Positions 8,671-17,703 of a stretch of DNA of 64,000 nt are shown piece by piece. The notes beneath the pieces were generated by a model. It made no database searches. It worked only from the letters and a program-made list of their open reading frames with translations, and was not told the origin of the DNA. The position numbers and the translations under genes were made by a program. This DNA comes from a bacterium (GTDB lineage Bacteria > Cyanobacteriota > Vampirovibrionia > Gastranaerophilales > Gastranaerophilaceae), in contig JAFRHR010000024.1 in NCBI GenBank assembly GCA_017433195.1, positions 62,001 through 126,000 on the forward strand. Reading direction: 5' to 3'. The stretch's first letter is position 1; the number at the start of each line of letters is the position of its first letter.

Positions 8671-10215
8671 ATGAGTAATAATTATTTTAGCTTATTAGCC
8701 GAAGATATAAAGAAGATGTGGAATATGCTGGATGGAACTCAGAAATTCGGCATGGCTTTTCTTATAGTTGCAACATTGATAGCATCAACTTTTTTTCTTA
8801 CAAAATCGTTTGAACCAAACTGGACTGTTTTGTATTCTGATTTAGCGGAAACGGATACCCTTAGTATCGTTGAAAATATGAAAAAGAATGGTTTTGCTTA
8901 TAAAGTATCGGCTGATAAAAAAAGTATTTTGGTTCCGTCAAACGCAGTTGATGAAATGAGGTTATTTGTTGCGGATAATAATCTTATACAAATTGAAAAT
9001 CGCGGGTTTGAATTGATTGATGACTATAAAATGGGTTCTACGGAATTTCAAAATAAACTTACTAAACAGAGAATTTTTCAGGGGGAATTAGTTCGTTCAA
9101 TAGAAAAAATTAATGGGGTTAAGACTGCAAGAGTTCAGTTGGCAGAGCCTGAACGTTCTATATTTCAGGATAAAGATGAATTGCCGACAGCATCGGTTAT
9201 GTTGATTTTGCAACCCGGATACAGAATAAAAAGTGCTCAGGTTAAGGCAATCAAAAATTTAGTAGCATATGCAATTCCAAGGTTAACTCCGGATCAGGTA
9301 TTTGTTACCGATCAAAACGGGGTTACTTTGTCCGATGAAACTTCCAAAAATTCAAATGACATGGACAGTTTTAAAAACAATGTTGAATCTCAGACTGCAC
9401 AGAAGGTTGTGACGGTTCTTGAAAAAATTGTAGGAAAAGGTAATGTTTCAGTTCAGGTCAATGCGGATATTGATTTCAATACTGCAAAATCAACAATTGA
9501 AAGTTATACTCCTATAAACAGTAAAGGAGAAGGAGTTGTTACCAGTTCTCAAACTGAAATTGAAACTTATGAAAATCCAAACGGAGGACAAACTCCTAAC
9601 GAAGTTAAAAAGCTTAACTATGCAAAAGAAAAAAATGCTGTAAATTACAGTGTTTCAAAAGAGATAAAGCAAATTATTTATGCGCCGGGAACAATAAAAA
9701 GGCTTACTATTGCCGTTGCAATAAATAAAATTTTAACAGAGAAAGAAAAAGAAGAGTTAAAGCAGTTAGTTCTGTCAGCTGCCGGTGCTGATTTTGTAAG
9801 AGGTGATGTAATAACAGTATCCGGTTTGCAGTTTGAAAATTTAGGACAGGAAATTCAAAAGCAGGCTTCTTTAGAAAAAGAAGTTAAACAAAATGCAATT
9901 ATTGATTATCTGACAACAAAAGTTGCACCATTAATCGTTATTTTGATTTTAGGTATGACGGCGTTAAAACTTTTGAAAAACCTTGTAAACAAGCTTCCTG
10001 TCAGACAGGTTCCTGTTGAAACAAAATATATTGAAAAAGAAGAAGAAGAACCTGAAGAAGGATTAGTTGATGAGCCGGTTAATCCTTCTACTCAGGAAAT
10101 AATAAAAGATGCTGAGGTCATGCGGCAATCGCAAAAGATTGATGAATTAAACAATGCAATTCTTGCAGATCCGGCTGAGGCAGCAAAATTGTTAACATCT
10201 TATATTAAGGATTAA
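8671..10215 (+). CDS. fliF: Flagellar M-ring protein FliF
   Basis: 515 residues forming the MS ring in the inner membrane, the first assembly platform of the flagellar basal body and export apparatus. Two membrane spans bracket a large periplasmic part: one at ~27-45 (FGMAFLIVATLIASTFFL) and one at ~415-435 (VAPLIVILILGMTALKLL). Ring-building YscJ/FliF repeats lie in between (NWTVLYSDLAETDT; KTARVQLAEPERSIF). The cytoplasmic tail (NNAILADPAEAAKLLTSYI) is the FliG-binding segment. The ATG at 8671 has a good GAGGA site; the in-frame TTG at 8656 is less likely. First gene of fliFGHI, with a 2-bp gap to fliG. Confidence 0.95.
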   Translation: MSNNYFSLLAEDIKKMWNMLDGTQKFGMAFLIVATLIASTFFLTKSFEPNWTVLYSDLAETDTLSIVENMKKNGFAYKVSADKKSILVPSNAVDEMRLFVADNNLIQIENRGFELIDDYKMGSTEFQNKLTKQRIFQGELVRSIEKINGVKTARVQLAEPERSIFQDKDELPTASVMLILQPGYRIKSAQVKAIKNLVAYAIPRLTPDQVFVTDQNGVTLSDETSKNSNDMDSFKNNVESQTAQKVVTVLEKIVGKGNVSVQVNADIDFNTAKSTIESYTPINSKGEGVVTSSQTEIETYENPNGGQTPNEVKKLNYAKEKNAVNYSVSKEIKQIIYAPGTIKRLTIAVAINKILTEKEKEELKQLVLSAAGADFVRGDVITVSGLQFENLGQEIQKQASLEKEVKQNAIIDYLTTKVAPLIVILILGMTALKLLKNLVNKLPVRQVPVETKYIEKEEEEPEEGLVDEPVNPSTQEIIKDAEVMRQSQKIDELNNAILADPAEAAKLLTSYIKD

Positions 10216-10217
10216 AA

Positions 10218-11264
10218 ATGGCATTAGATACTTCAAAAAATACAGATTCAGGAGATGAAATTTCTTTAAAACCTTCTCAAAAAGTAGCGGCGTTATTGAT
10301 TATTCTTGGGCCAAAAACTGCATCAGAGGTTTTAAGAAATATAAGTGATGAAAATTTACTTGAGCAAATAACTCTTGATATTGCAAATTTGAATAAGGTT
10401 CCTAATGAAAAACTTTCTACAATTTTAGATGAATTTAGGACGGTATTTAAAGCAAATTCACTTGTATCATCAGGTGGTGTTGATTATGCTAAGAAGATTT
10501 TGGAATCTGCATATGGTAAAGAAGAAGCGAACAGGATGTTTGATCGTTTGACATCATTGATAAACACAAACCCTTTCTTCTTCTTAAATGAAGCAGATCC
10601 AAGTCAATTAGCAACAACTTTTCAAAATGAAAATCCGCAATTGCTGGCACTTGTAATGGCTTATTTGAGACCTGAACTTGCGGCTCAGGTAATGGCATCA
10701 CTACCATCGGATATTCAGTCTCTTGTTTCAATGAAAATAGCTGAAATGAATACGACAAACCCTGAAATTTTGTCAGAAATAGAAGATGTAGTAGAGAAAA
10801 AATTCTCAGCTTTGGTAGTTCATGATTTCTCTAAGGCGGGAGGCGTACAAGCGTTGGCTAATATTTTAAACTATTGTGACAGAGCAACTGAAAAGAATAT
10901 TATGGAGTGTCTGGATATTGAAAATCAGGAAATGGCACAGGAAGTAAGAGACCTGATGTTTGTATTTGAAGATATTATTAATCTTGATGACAAGGCTGTT
11001 CAGAGAGTTCTTCGTGAAGTTGAAGGAAAAGACCTTGCTACAGCACTTAAAGGTGTTAAGGACGAACTGAAAGAAAAGATCTTCCAAAATATGTCAGAGA
11101 GAGCTCATTTAATGTTGAAAGACGATATGGATTACTTAGGACCTGTACGTGCTAAGGAAGTTCAGGAAGCGCAGACGAAGATAGTTACAACCATCAGAAC
11201 GTTAGAAATGTCCGGTGAAATTGTTATAAGCAGAGCAAGTGCTGAGGACGAATTCATTGAGTAG
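10218..11264 (+). CDS. fliG: Flagellar motor switch protein FliG
   Basis: 348 residues, normal length. The N-terminal domain binds FliF, the middle domain carries ENPQLLALVMAYL (the EHPQ motif of FliG, with Asn for His) that contacts FliM, and the C-terminal torque domain contains the charged helix LDDKAVQRVLREVEGKDLA and the conserved LGPVRAKEVQEAQ. It forms the cytoplasmic C-ring face that meets stator MotA. No mot, fliM or fliN gene is in this window. Its last codons overlap the likely start of fliH. Confidence 0.95.
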   Translation: MALDTSKNTDSGDEISLKPSQKVAALLIILGPKTASEVLRNISDENLLEQITLDIANLNKVPNEKLSTILDEFRTVFKANSLVSSGGVDYAKKILESAYGKEEANRMFDRLTSLINTNPFFFLNEADPSQLATTFQNENPQLLALVMAYLRPELAAQVMASLPSDIQSLVSMKIAEMNTTNPEILSEIEDVVEKKFSALVVHDFSKAGGVQALANILNYCDRATEKNIMECLDIENQEMAQEVRDLMFVFEDIINLDDKAVQRVLREVEGKDLATALKGVKDELKEKIFQNMSERAHLMLKDDMDYLGPVRAKEVQEAQTKIVTTIRTLEMSGEIVISRASAEDEFIE

Positions 11265-12012
11265 AATTAAAAGTGATAATGTGCATTTAGGTAATAATTA
11301 TGTCTTGCCGCTTGAACAGACAAATTTAAGCAGGCAGGAAATCAAAATGCAAAAAATGATTGACGATGCTGAGGTGCAAAAAAATCAGATTATTGAAAGT
11401 GCAAAAACACAGTCACAGGAAATTCTAAATAAGGCGAAAGCAGAAGCGGAAAAAATAATCTCAGATGCACGAGTGCAGGCAATACAGGAGTCTGAAGTAA
11501 CAAAAAAACAGGGCTTCGATGAAGGATTTAAAGAAGGTTTAGCAGAAGGTAATGACAAATTCAAAAATGAAGCGGCATTGTCTTTGAAAGCTCTTGATAC
11601 GTTGGCTTCAAGTACGTTTGAAGTTAAAAAAAATATTTTAAAATCAGCTGAAAAAGATATTATAGAATTAGTAACGGCAATTTCTTTAAAAGTTTGCAAT
11701 AAAGTCTTTGATGAAAAGATGTTATACGAAATTACCCTAAAAGCAATTGATCAGTTAAAAGATAAGGAAACAATTACAATTATTGTCAGCCCGGAGTTAT
11801 CTGAAAGAATTGCAAAATATTCTGATAAATTTAAGGCTGAAATCCCGCAGCTTCAGTCAGTTAAAATAATTGAGGATTCATCACTCTCTTGTGACGGAGT
11901 AATAGTGGAATCACCAATGACAAGAGTTGATTCAAGAGTATCATCTCAGATTTCGGAGATTACGGATAAATTAATGAACGGAGTCGCAGAAAATGACGAT
12001 GAGCTTCAATAA
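11257..12012 (+). CDS. fliH: Flagellar assembly protein FliH (export ATPase regulator)
   Basis: About 251 residues with the FliH/YscL layout. A long charged coiled coil (~40-110) includes the GxxxG-type segment GFDEGFKEGLAEG. A C-terminal domain (~125-250) resembles V-ATPase subunit E and binds FliI. FliH restrains FliI and docks it at the export gate. TTG at 11257 is chosen because a GAGGA lies eight bases before it and it overlaps the fliG stop (TTGAGTAG); an in-frame GTG at 11239 would add six residues. The 3' end overlaps fliI by 20 bp. Confidence 0.85.
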   Translation: MSRIKSDNVHLGNNYVLPLEQTNLSRQEIKMQKMIDDAEVQKNQIIESAKTQSQEILNKAKAEAEKIISDARVQAIQESEVTKKQGFDEGFKEGLAEGNDKFKNEAALSLKALDTLASSTFEVKKNILKSAEKDIIELVTAISLKVCNKVFDEKMLYEITLKAIDQLKDKETITIIVSPELSERIAKYSDKFKAEIPQLQSVKIIEDSSLSCDGVIVESPMTRVDSRVSSQISEITDKLMNGVAENDDELQ

Positions 12013-13312
12013 AAATAAATATCTTGATATTATAGAACAGACTAAATCAATAAGAGAAATAGGCAAAATCACCGAAATAATCGGTTTGATAATAGAAGCG
12101 GACGGACCTGAGGCTTCTATAGGAGATTTATGCTATATCTATAACAAGTTTAATGCGGATCCTGTCTGGGCAGAGGTTGTTGGTTTTAAGGAAAACAAAA
12201 TTCTGTTAATGCCTTTGGGTGCTATGGAAGGCATTCAGCCCGGAGCTATTGTTGTAAATACGGGTGAAGCCATGAAAGTCAATGTCGGAGATCAGCTTTT
12301 AGGCAGGATTTTAGATGGTTTGGGTAATCCTATAGATACACTTGGAGAAATTCACTGTAATGAAAAGCGCTCTACATTTTCAGAAATGTTAAATCCTCTG
12401 AAAAGAAAAAGAATTTCAGAGCCTTTATCTTTAGGTATAAAATCGATTGATTCAATGATAACTGTTGGTAAAGGTCAGAGATTGGGGATTTTTGCCGGTT
12501 CAGGAGTCGGAAAAAGTACGACAATAGGTATGATTGCAAAAAATACTTCCGCAGACTTAAACGTAATAGCGCTAATCGGGGAAAGAGGCAGAGAGGTAAA
12601 GGAATTTATTGAAAAAATTCTCGGTCCTGAGGGTATGAAAAGAACTGTTGTTATTGCGGCAACTTCTGAGCAGCCGTCTTTGGTAAAAATAAAAGCTGCA
12701 TTTGTTGCAACGACAATTGCGGAATACTTCAGAGACAAAGGAAAAGACGTTTTGTTTATGCTTGACAGTGTAACCCGTATTGCAATGGCGCAGAGAGAAG
12801 TTGGTCTTGCGGTTGGAGAACCTCCTGCAACGAAAGGTTACACGCCTTCGGTATTCACATTGATGCCAAAATTAATGGAAAGAACAGGATGTAATGATAA
12901 AGGTACAATAACAGGTCTATATACCGTCTTGGTTGAAGGTGATGATTTTAATGAACCGATATCGGATACTGCAAGAAGTATTTTGGATGGTCACATCGTG
13001 TTATCAAGAGATTTGGCACATAAAAATCATTATCCTGCGGTAGATGTTTTGCAATCTATAAGCCGTGTTATGCCTGATGTAACCTCTAAAGAACAGCGTG
13101 AATATGCAGGTATGTTAAGAAATTTACTTGCAGTATATAAGCAAAACGAGGACCTTATAAATATCGGGGCTTATGTAAAGGGCTCTAATCAGGCATGCGA
13201 CAGAGCAATTGCTTTAATGCCTATGATAAATGAATTTTTGCAGCAGTCGGTTGATGATAAATTTGATTTTGAAACAACAAATCAACTTTTGGCTGAATTG
13301 TTGAATTCATAA
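11993..13312 (+). CDS. fliI: Flagellum-specific ATP synthase FliI
   Basis: 439 residues of the F1-beta-like type III export ATPase family. Walker A is AGSGVGKST (~168-176). The catalytic region has GERGREVKEFIEKILG, and Walker B lies at VLFMLDSVTRIAMAQREVGLAVGEPP, split here by position 255-280. It hydrolyses ATP to unload flagellar export substrates from chaperones. It is coupled to fliH by overlap, with a second ATG two codons downstream. It is the last gene of the cluster: no fliJ, fliK or flgD follows, so the rest of the flagellar regulon lies elsewhere. Confidence 0.95.
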   Translation: MTMSFNKNKYLDIIEQTKSIREIGKITEIIGLIIEADGPEASIGDLCYIYNKFNADPVWAEVVGFKENKILLMPLGAMEGIQPGAIVVNTGEAMKVNVGDQLLGRILDGLGNPIDTLGEIHCNEKRSTFSEMLNPLKRKRISEPLSLGIKSIDSMITVGKGQRLGIFAGSGVGKSTTIGMIAKNTSADLNVIALIGERGREVKEFIEKILGPEGMKRTVVIAATSEQPSLVKIKAAFVATTIAEYFRDKGKDVLFMLDSVTRIAMAQREVGLAVGEPPATKGYTPSVFTLMPKLMERTGCNDKGTITGLYTVLVEGDDFNEPISDTARSILDGHIVLSRDLAHKNHYPAVDVLQSISRVMPDVTSKEQREYAGMLRNLLAVYKQNEDLINIGAYVKGSNQACDRAIALMPMINEFLQQSVDDKFDFETTNQLLAELLNS

Positions 13313-13334
13313 CAGTTTGTAAATATCGGTTTTA

Positions 13335-14438
13335 TTATCGAGTATATCCCGGTTTAAATGTTAAAGTTAATCCGACATGTGGGGATACAACTTTTTGGTC
13401 TCCTGAATAAAGATTGATATCTTTATTGGGAATTGCCATAAAGTAATTTTCGTTTTGATATTTACTTGAAATTTTTACCCCGGCAAATGCCTCAGCAGAT
13501 ATTTTAGATCCTTTTTTTGTTGTATATGCATAGCCTGCTTCAAATCCTAAAAGAGGATTAACGAATGTACCTGCCGGATTAATTTCCTCAGGTATGTTTG
13601 GTGCATCAGTTCCCGGAGTTCTGCTGGTGGTTATAGCATTTCTTGTTGTTATTCTTACTCCGGCATAGCCGCCAAAATATCCGTCAGTTTCGCTTTTAAT
13701 TTTTTTTATAGTTTTTTTAAATCTAAATCCGCCATGAATTTTTTCTTCAGTTACGAAAGAATGGCTTCTCGTCCTTATATCTACATCATCTCCGGGTATA
13801 GTGGAATTACTTAAACAACTCCAATCCGTAGTAGAAAAGTTATATCCTATTTTTGTATCAGCCACACCATATGCGTGCATATTACTGGCTTCTAATTCCC
13901 CATGATATTCAATACTTGCTTGAATACCGCTTCCAACAGTAGTTTGTGAATATAATTCTTCAGCTTTGTTTGTTGAAAAGTCAGTGTACACACCTGCTTT
14001 TAAATTCAAGTTTTCAATGCCTTTAACGTCTTTGTATGCAACTTCATATATTCCGTTAAGCAGTAACCCTTTATCACTTGCATATCCGGCGGATACGACA
14101 GGATTCAATTCGACTTCTCCTTTGTATATCCCGTTGTGACGTTTACGTTTTGGTTTTGAACCTGCTTTTAAATTTGTTTGTGCGTCCTGTTTATCTTCCG
14201 CTTCAGCTTCTTCAGGTTGAGGAGTTGTGTCAGGTTCGTCCTGTAGGTCTGCTTTTGGTTGAGTTTTAACTAAATTATATGCGTCTAATTCGTTTTCGTT
14301 TATTACATCATTGCCGTCAGTGTTAGCTTCATCAAAGATGCTTAAAATTTCATTTCCTGATTTACACGCCTGTTCACGAGTCATTCCTGTATATATTTGT
14401 GAAGTTATTGCTTCATTCGTGTTAATTTCTAATCCCAT
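13335..14438 (-). CDS. EF-hand protein with beta-rich C-terminal domain
   Basis: 367 residues. Near residues 38-49, NTDGNDVINENE fits the 12-residue EF-hand calcium loop (acidic or Asn at 1, 3 and 5, Ile at 8, Glu at 12), preceded by a helix containing TREQACKSGNEIL. A Glu/Gln/Pro-rich linker (~60-95) leads into ~270 residues of short alternating hydrophobic strands with Tyr/Gly/Thr, such as PVVSAGYASDKGLLLNGIY, ending LTLTFKPGYTR. That looks like a beta-barrel or beta-sandwich. There is no obvious signal peptide, which is odd for an outer-membrane type barrel. The upstream region repeats GGGATATTTT twice before the ATG. I do not recognise the family. Confidence 0.6.
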   Translation of the reverse strand: MGLEINTNEAITSQIYTGMTREQACKSGNEILSIFDEANTDGNDVINENELDAYNLVKTQPKADLQDEPDTTPQPEEAEAEDKQDAQTNLKAGSKPKRKRHNGIYKGEVELNPVVSAGYASDKGLLLNGIYEVAYKDVKGIENLNLKAGVYTDFSTNKAEELYSQTTVGSGIQASIEYHGELEASNMHAYGVADTKIGYNFSTTDWSCLSNSTIPGDDVDIRTRSHSFVTEEKIHGGFRFKKTIKKIKSETDGYFGGYAGVRITTRNAITTSRTPGTDAPNIPEEINPAGTFVNPLLGFEAGYAYTTKKGSKISAEAFAGVKISSKYQNENYFMAIPNKDINLYSGDQKVVSPHVGLTLTFKPGYTR

Positions 14439-14556
14439 AAAAAATATCCCAAAAAATTAAAATATCCCGTATATAAATAAAGTTTTTCTGTGAAAAATAA
14501 TTTACTTAATTTTTTAAAATATTACGGAATATTTACTGAGTATTTTAAGATATTTT

Positions 14557-17031
14557 TTAAAGTCTATACAGTGCATTAAATTTATTACGATAAAAGTCAG
14601 TATTTATGTTTAATCTTGATCCTATGTCGAATAAAAGTTGCAACATTTCCTTATCGATGTCGCAGTTTATGCTGTCGATTATAGAGCCGAAATTTACCGC
14701 AATCTTATTGAAATAAATGTTTTGCGCTTCAGAAATATCAACATTAAGCTCAAGTTTATCAATGTTGTCCAGAAGTTCTAATGTTACTTCAGCCTGTTGA
14801 ATTTCCATTCCGTATGCGAGTCTGTTAACATTCTGCGCAACTTTTTTCTCAAATATTCTTGATGTTTGAGATTTATCAACAGTAATGCCTAATTTCTTTA
14901 TTTCAAGATTAAGATCGATTGCCTGCTGAATTGTGTCAGGATCCAAAAATCCGTTTACGAACAGTTCGTTAAACTGTTTTGATAAACAGTATTGAGCAGA
15001 AATTTTAAATTCTTCAGGTACATCGAGTCCGAGTGTCTGAAGGTGATAAATAGAACTTTTGCCTGCGTTGTAAATTGATTCGTAGGTTTGGGCAAAATCT
15101 TTTAATTTTCCTTTCAGAAGAACCTGTAAAATTTTTCTTCTTTCTTCAATGAATATGTCTTTTAACGTAAAGTATTCCTGTCCGAAATAATTATCAAGCA
15201 TTCTTATAATTTCTGTCGGAGGATTTACCATGTATGTTCTTACAAGTTCTTTTTGTACATCTGCAAAATCCGAAGTACATTCTCTTATTGCGCAGTGGAA
15301 ATCTCCGCCTGAGAATTGTAATAAAGCAAATGCCATATTTGTTTTTTCAAGTGTTATTTTTGATCTTACTTCAATGTTTCCTGTTACAAATTTTGTTTCG
15401 CCTTTTTTGACTTTTTTATAGGATAGTCTTTTTATTTTATAGCAGTAAATATCTTCTTCTTCGCCTAAAGTTCTGTACAGAGATGTTAAAGCCCAAAGGC
15501 TTACAATTTGTTTTGATGTTATTACGGAAGGTTTTACAAATCTGTTATAAATTTCTTTTCCGTTACCGTATTCCGTGAAATTGCTCTTTGCATCTTCAAG
15601 TATATTTAAGAAGTTTGTTTCCAAATCTTTATCCGTGAATTTTTTTGCAAGTTGTAAAAGTCTTGCCGCATATTTCATAACCTGTACTGTTTCAATTCCT
15701 GAAATTTCAGAGAAGAACCATCCGCAGCTTGTATACATTAACATTGACTGTCTTTGAATTTCAAGCAATTCCATTGCTTCGACTTTCTGTTCATCAGAAA
15801 GATTTTCAAGCATATATTGTTCCTGAAATTTCTTAACGTTAAGCGTGCTTCTGTCTAAAATTACATTGATATAATTTTCTTCGGCTTCTTTCGGGTTTTT
15901 GAAATACTTTTTCAACAGTTTTTGCTGAATACCGATTACTTCATCTCTTATGTAATCAAGAGCATTTCTTAAAGGTTTTCTCCATCTTTGATTCCAGCCC
16001 GGGTGTCCGCCTGTTGAACATCCGCAATCGTCACGCCATCTGTCAACTCCGTGGAAGCAACTCCATGAAGATACGGGTTTTATGTCAACGACATAATCGC
16101 TTCTGTATTTTTCAAGGTATTCCGCATAATTTGTTATCTTGAAGCCTTCGTCTTTTGCTCTTATTTTAAGAGTGTAGGCTAATGCCATATCGCCGAATTT
16201 TGTGTGGTGTCCGTAACTTTCTCCGTCTGTTGCTATGTTGATTAACTGTGTATAGTTACGATCTTCGGATATACCTTCTTTTAATCTGTTTATGAATTTA
16301 TTTCCGTCTTTTAAGACTTCGTCAAATGCAACTGATTTTGAAATGGCTCCATCATAGAAGAACAAATCTATGAATTTGCCCGGGGCGGATTTAATATAAT
16401 ATCTGTAAGATCTTGCAGGATCTATGTTTCCCCAGGATACGTCTTCCCAGTTGTTATCCCCTTCTTTTTTAATTTTAAGTGCCTGATAAGGTGATAAAAT
16501 TGTGAATTTTATTCCGTTTTCAGCTAAAACCCTTAAAGTATCATCATCAACGGCTGTTTCTGCAAGCCACATTCCTTCTGGCTCTCTGCCGAAGCGGTAT
16601 TCAAAATCTTTTATCCCCCATTTTACCTGTAATTGTTTGTGTCTTTCGGTAGATAACGGCATTATCATATGGTTATAAACCTGAGCAATTGCGTTACCGT
16701 GGTCATTGTGTGTTTCACGGCTTTTTATGTCTGCTTTTATTATTCTCTCGTATGCCAAGGGTGCATTTTTTTCCATCCACGATAATAATGTCGGTCCAAA
16801 GTTAAAACTTATAAATTCGTAGTTATTTACAACATCAAGAATTTGGTTTCTGCTGTCAACAATTTTGGAAACAGAGTTGGGTGTATAACATTCGTTGTTA
16901 ATTCTCTCATTCCAGTCGTGAAAAGGCAGGGCTGAATCCTGTAATTCTATTGCTTCAAGCCATGGATTTTCTCTTGGGGGCTGATAAAAGTGCCCGTGTA
17001 TCGTTAAACATACTTCCTTCTTATTTTCCAT
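14557..17031 (-). CDS. GH57-family glycoside hydrolase with DUF3536 domain
   Basis: 824 residues. The N-terminal GH57 (beta/alpha)7 barrel shows conserved region 1 as HGHFYQPPRENPW, the catalytic-nucleophile region as EGMWLAETAVDD, and the acid region as ATDGESYGHHTKFGD. The C-terminal half (from ~330, with CFHGVDRWRDDCGCS and HPGWNQRWRKPLR) matches the DUF3536 extension found on such enzymes. Family members act on alpha-glucans (amylase or branching enzyme type); the exact reaction is uncertain. GGAGA precedes the ATG. It follows the small exported OB-fold gene with a 23-bp gap on the same strand, so the two are probably cotranscribed. Confidence 0.85.
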   Translation of the reverse strand: MENKKEVCLTIHGHFYQPPRENPWLEAIELQDSALPFHDWNERINNECYTPNSVSKIVDSRNQILDVVNNYEFISFNFGPTLLSWMEKNAPLAYERIIKADIKSRETHNDHGNAIAQVYNHMIMPLSTERHKQLQVKWGIKDFEYRFGREPEGMWLAETAVDDDTLRVLAENGIKFTILSPYQALKIKKEGDNNWEDVSWGNIDPARSYRYYIKSAPGKFIDLFFYDGAISKSVAFDEVLKDGNKFINRLKEGISEDRNYTQLINIATDGESYGHHTKFGDMALAYTLKIRAKDEGFKITNYAEYLEKYRSDYVVDIKPVSSWSCFHGVDRWRDDCGCSTGGHPGWNQRWRKPLRNALDYIRDEVIGIQQKLLKKYFKNPKEAEENYINVILDRSTLNVKKFQEQYMLENLSDEQKVEAMELLEIQRQSMLMYTSCGWFFSEISGIETVQVMKYAARLLQLAKKFTDKDLETNFLNILEDAKSNFTEYGNGKEIYNRFVKPSVITSKQIVSLWALTSLYRTLGEEEDIYCYKIKRLSYKKVKKGETKFVTGNIEVRSKITLEKTNMAFALLQFSGGDFHCAIRECTSDFADVQKELVRTYMVNPPTEIIRMLDNYFGQEYFTLKDIFIEERRKILQVLLKGKLKDFAQTYESIYNAGKSSIYHLQTLGLDVPEEFKISAQYCLSKQFNELFVNGFLDPDTIQQAIDLNLEIKKLGITVDKSQTSRIFEKKVAQNVNRLAYGMEIQQAEVTLELLDNIDKLELNVDISEAQNIYFNKIAVNFGSIIDSINCDIDKEMLQLLFDIGSRLNINTDFYRNKFNALYRL

Positions 17032-17054
17032 AAATTATCTCCGAATTATAAATT

Positions 17055-17543
17055 TTATTTCTTTTCAACCTTTTCAAGTTTTGTTACTTCTACCCAGGGA
17101 TCACCCAATGCAGTAGAAAATACTTTGCCTGTAACGGTAATATCATCACCTGATTTCAGGTTTATAAACTTTTCGGCGGTCTTTTTGTCTAAAAATATCT
17201 TTAATTCCGATAGCGGAATATCGTTAAGTGTATCGTCTCTTTTAATCAGAAATGATATAAAATCTTCTGAACTTTTATGTGTCGGTTTATAGTCTAAACC
17301 GAGAGTTGAAAATTTATCAAATCTGCAATTCATAGTTATGTTTTTATCTAAATATCGGTTTGGAAATTTAACTAATTCCAAAGAATTGACTTTAATTACT
17401 TCATTATCAGCAGGTTTTGTAACAACTTTCTGTTCCTGTTTTACGGGTGCTTTTTCCGGTGTAGCAACTGGCGCTGCCGCATTTATGCAATTAAAATTAG
17501 ACCCTAAAAATATTATCGATAATAAAATTATAAAACGTTTCAT
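17055..17543 (-). CDS. Exported OB-fold-like protein
   Basis: 162 residues with a clear signal peptide (MKRFIILLSIIFLGSNF..., cleavage near INAAA) and a Pro/Lys/Gln-rich linker (~25-48). The ~110-residue domain is full of beta-strand pattern; its end, GDDITVTGKVFSTALGDPWV, resembles the last strands of an OB fold of the tRNA_anti-like type. It is likely periplasmic or surface-exposed. No catalytic residues are visible and the ligand is unknown. AGAGGGAA precedes the ATG. It is the first gene of a unit with the GH57 enzyme. Confidence 0.6.
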   Translation of the reverse strand: MKRFIILLSIIFLGSNFNCINAAAPVATPEKAPVKQEQKVVTKPADNEVIKVNSLELVKFPNRYLDKNITMNCRFDKFSTLGLDYKPTHKSSEDFISFLIKRDDTLNDIPLSELKIFLDKKTAEKFINLKSGDDITVTGKVFSTALGDPWVEVTKLEKVEKK

Positions 17544-17703
17544 TATATATTCCCTCTCTTATTATATTGTAGCATAATTTATAAATTTTTTATCATCTGT
17601 TTATAATAGTTTAGAATAATTTTTTTATAGTATCAGATTATAAAAATGCTATTTATTTACCCCCGATATATGGTATAATTTTTTTGACAGAAAGAGGTGC
17701 TTT

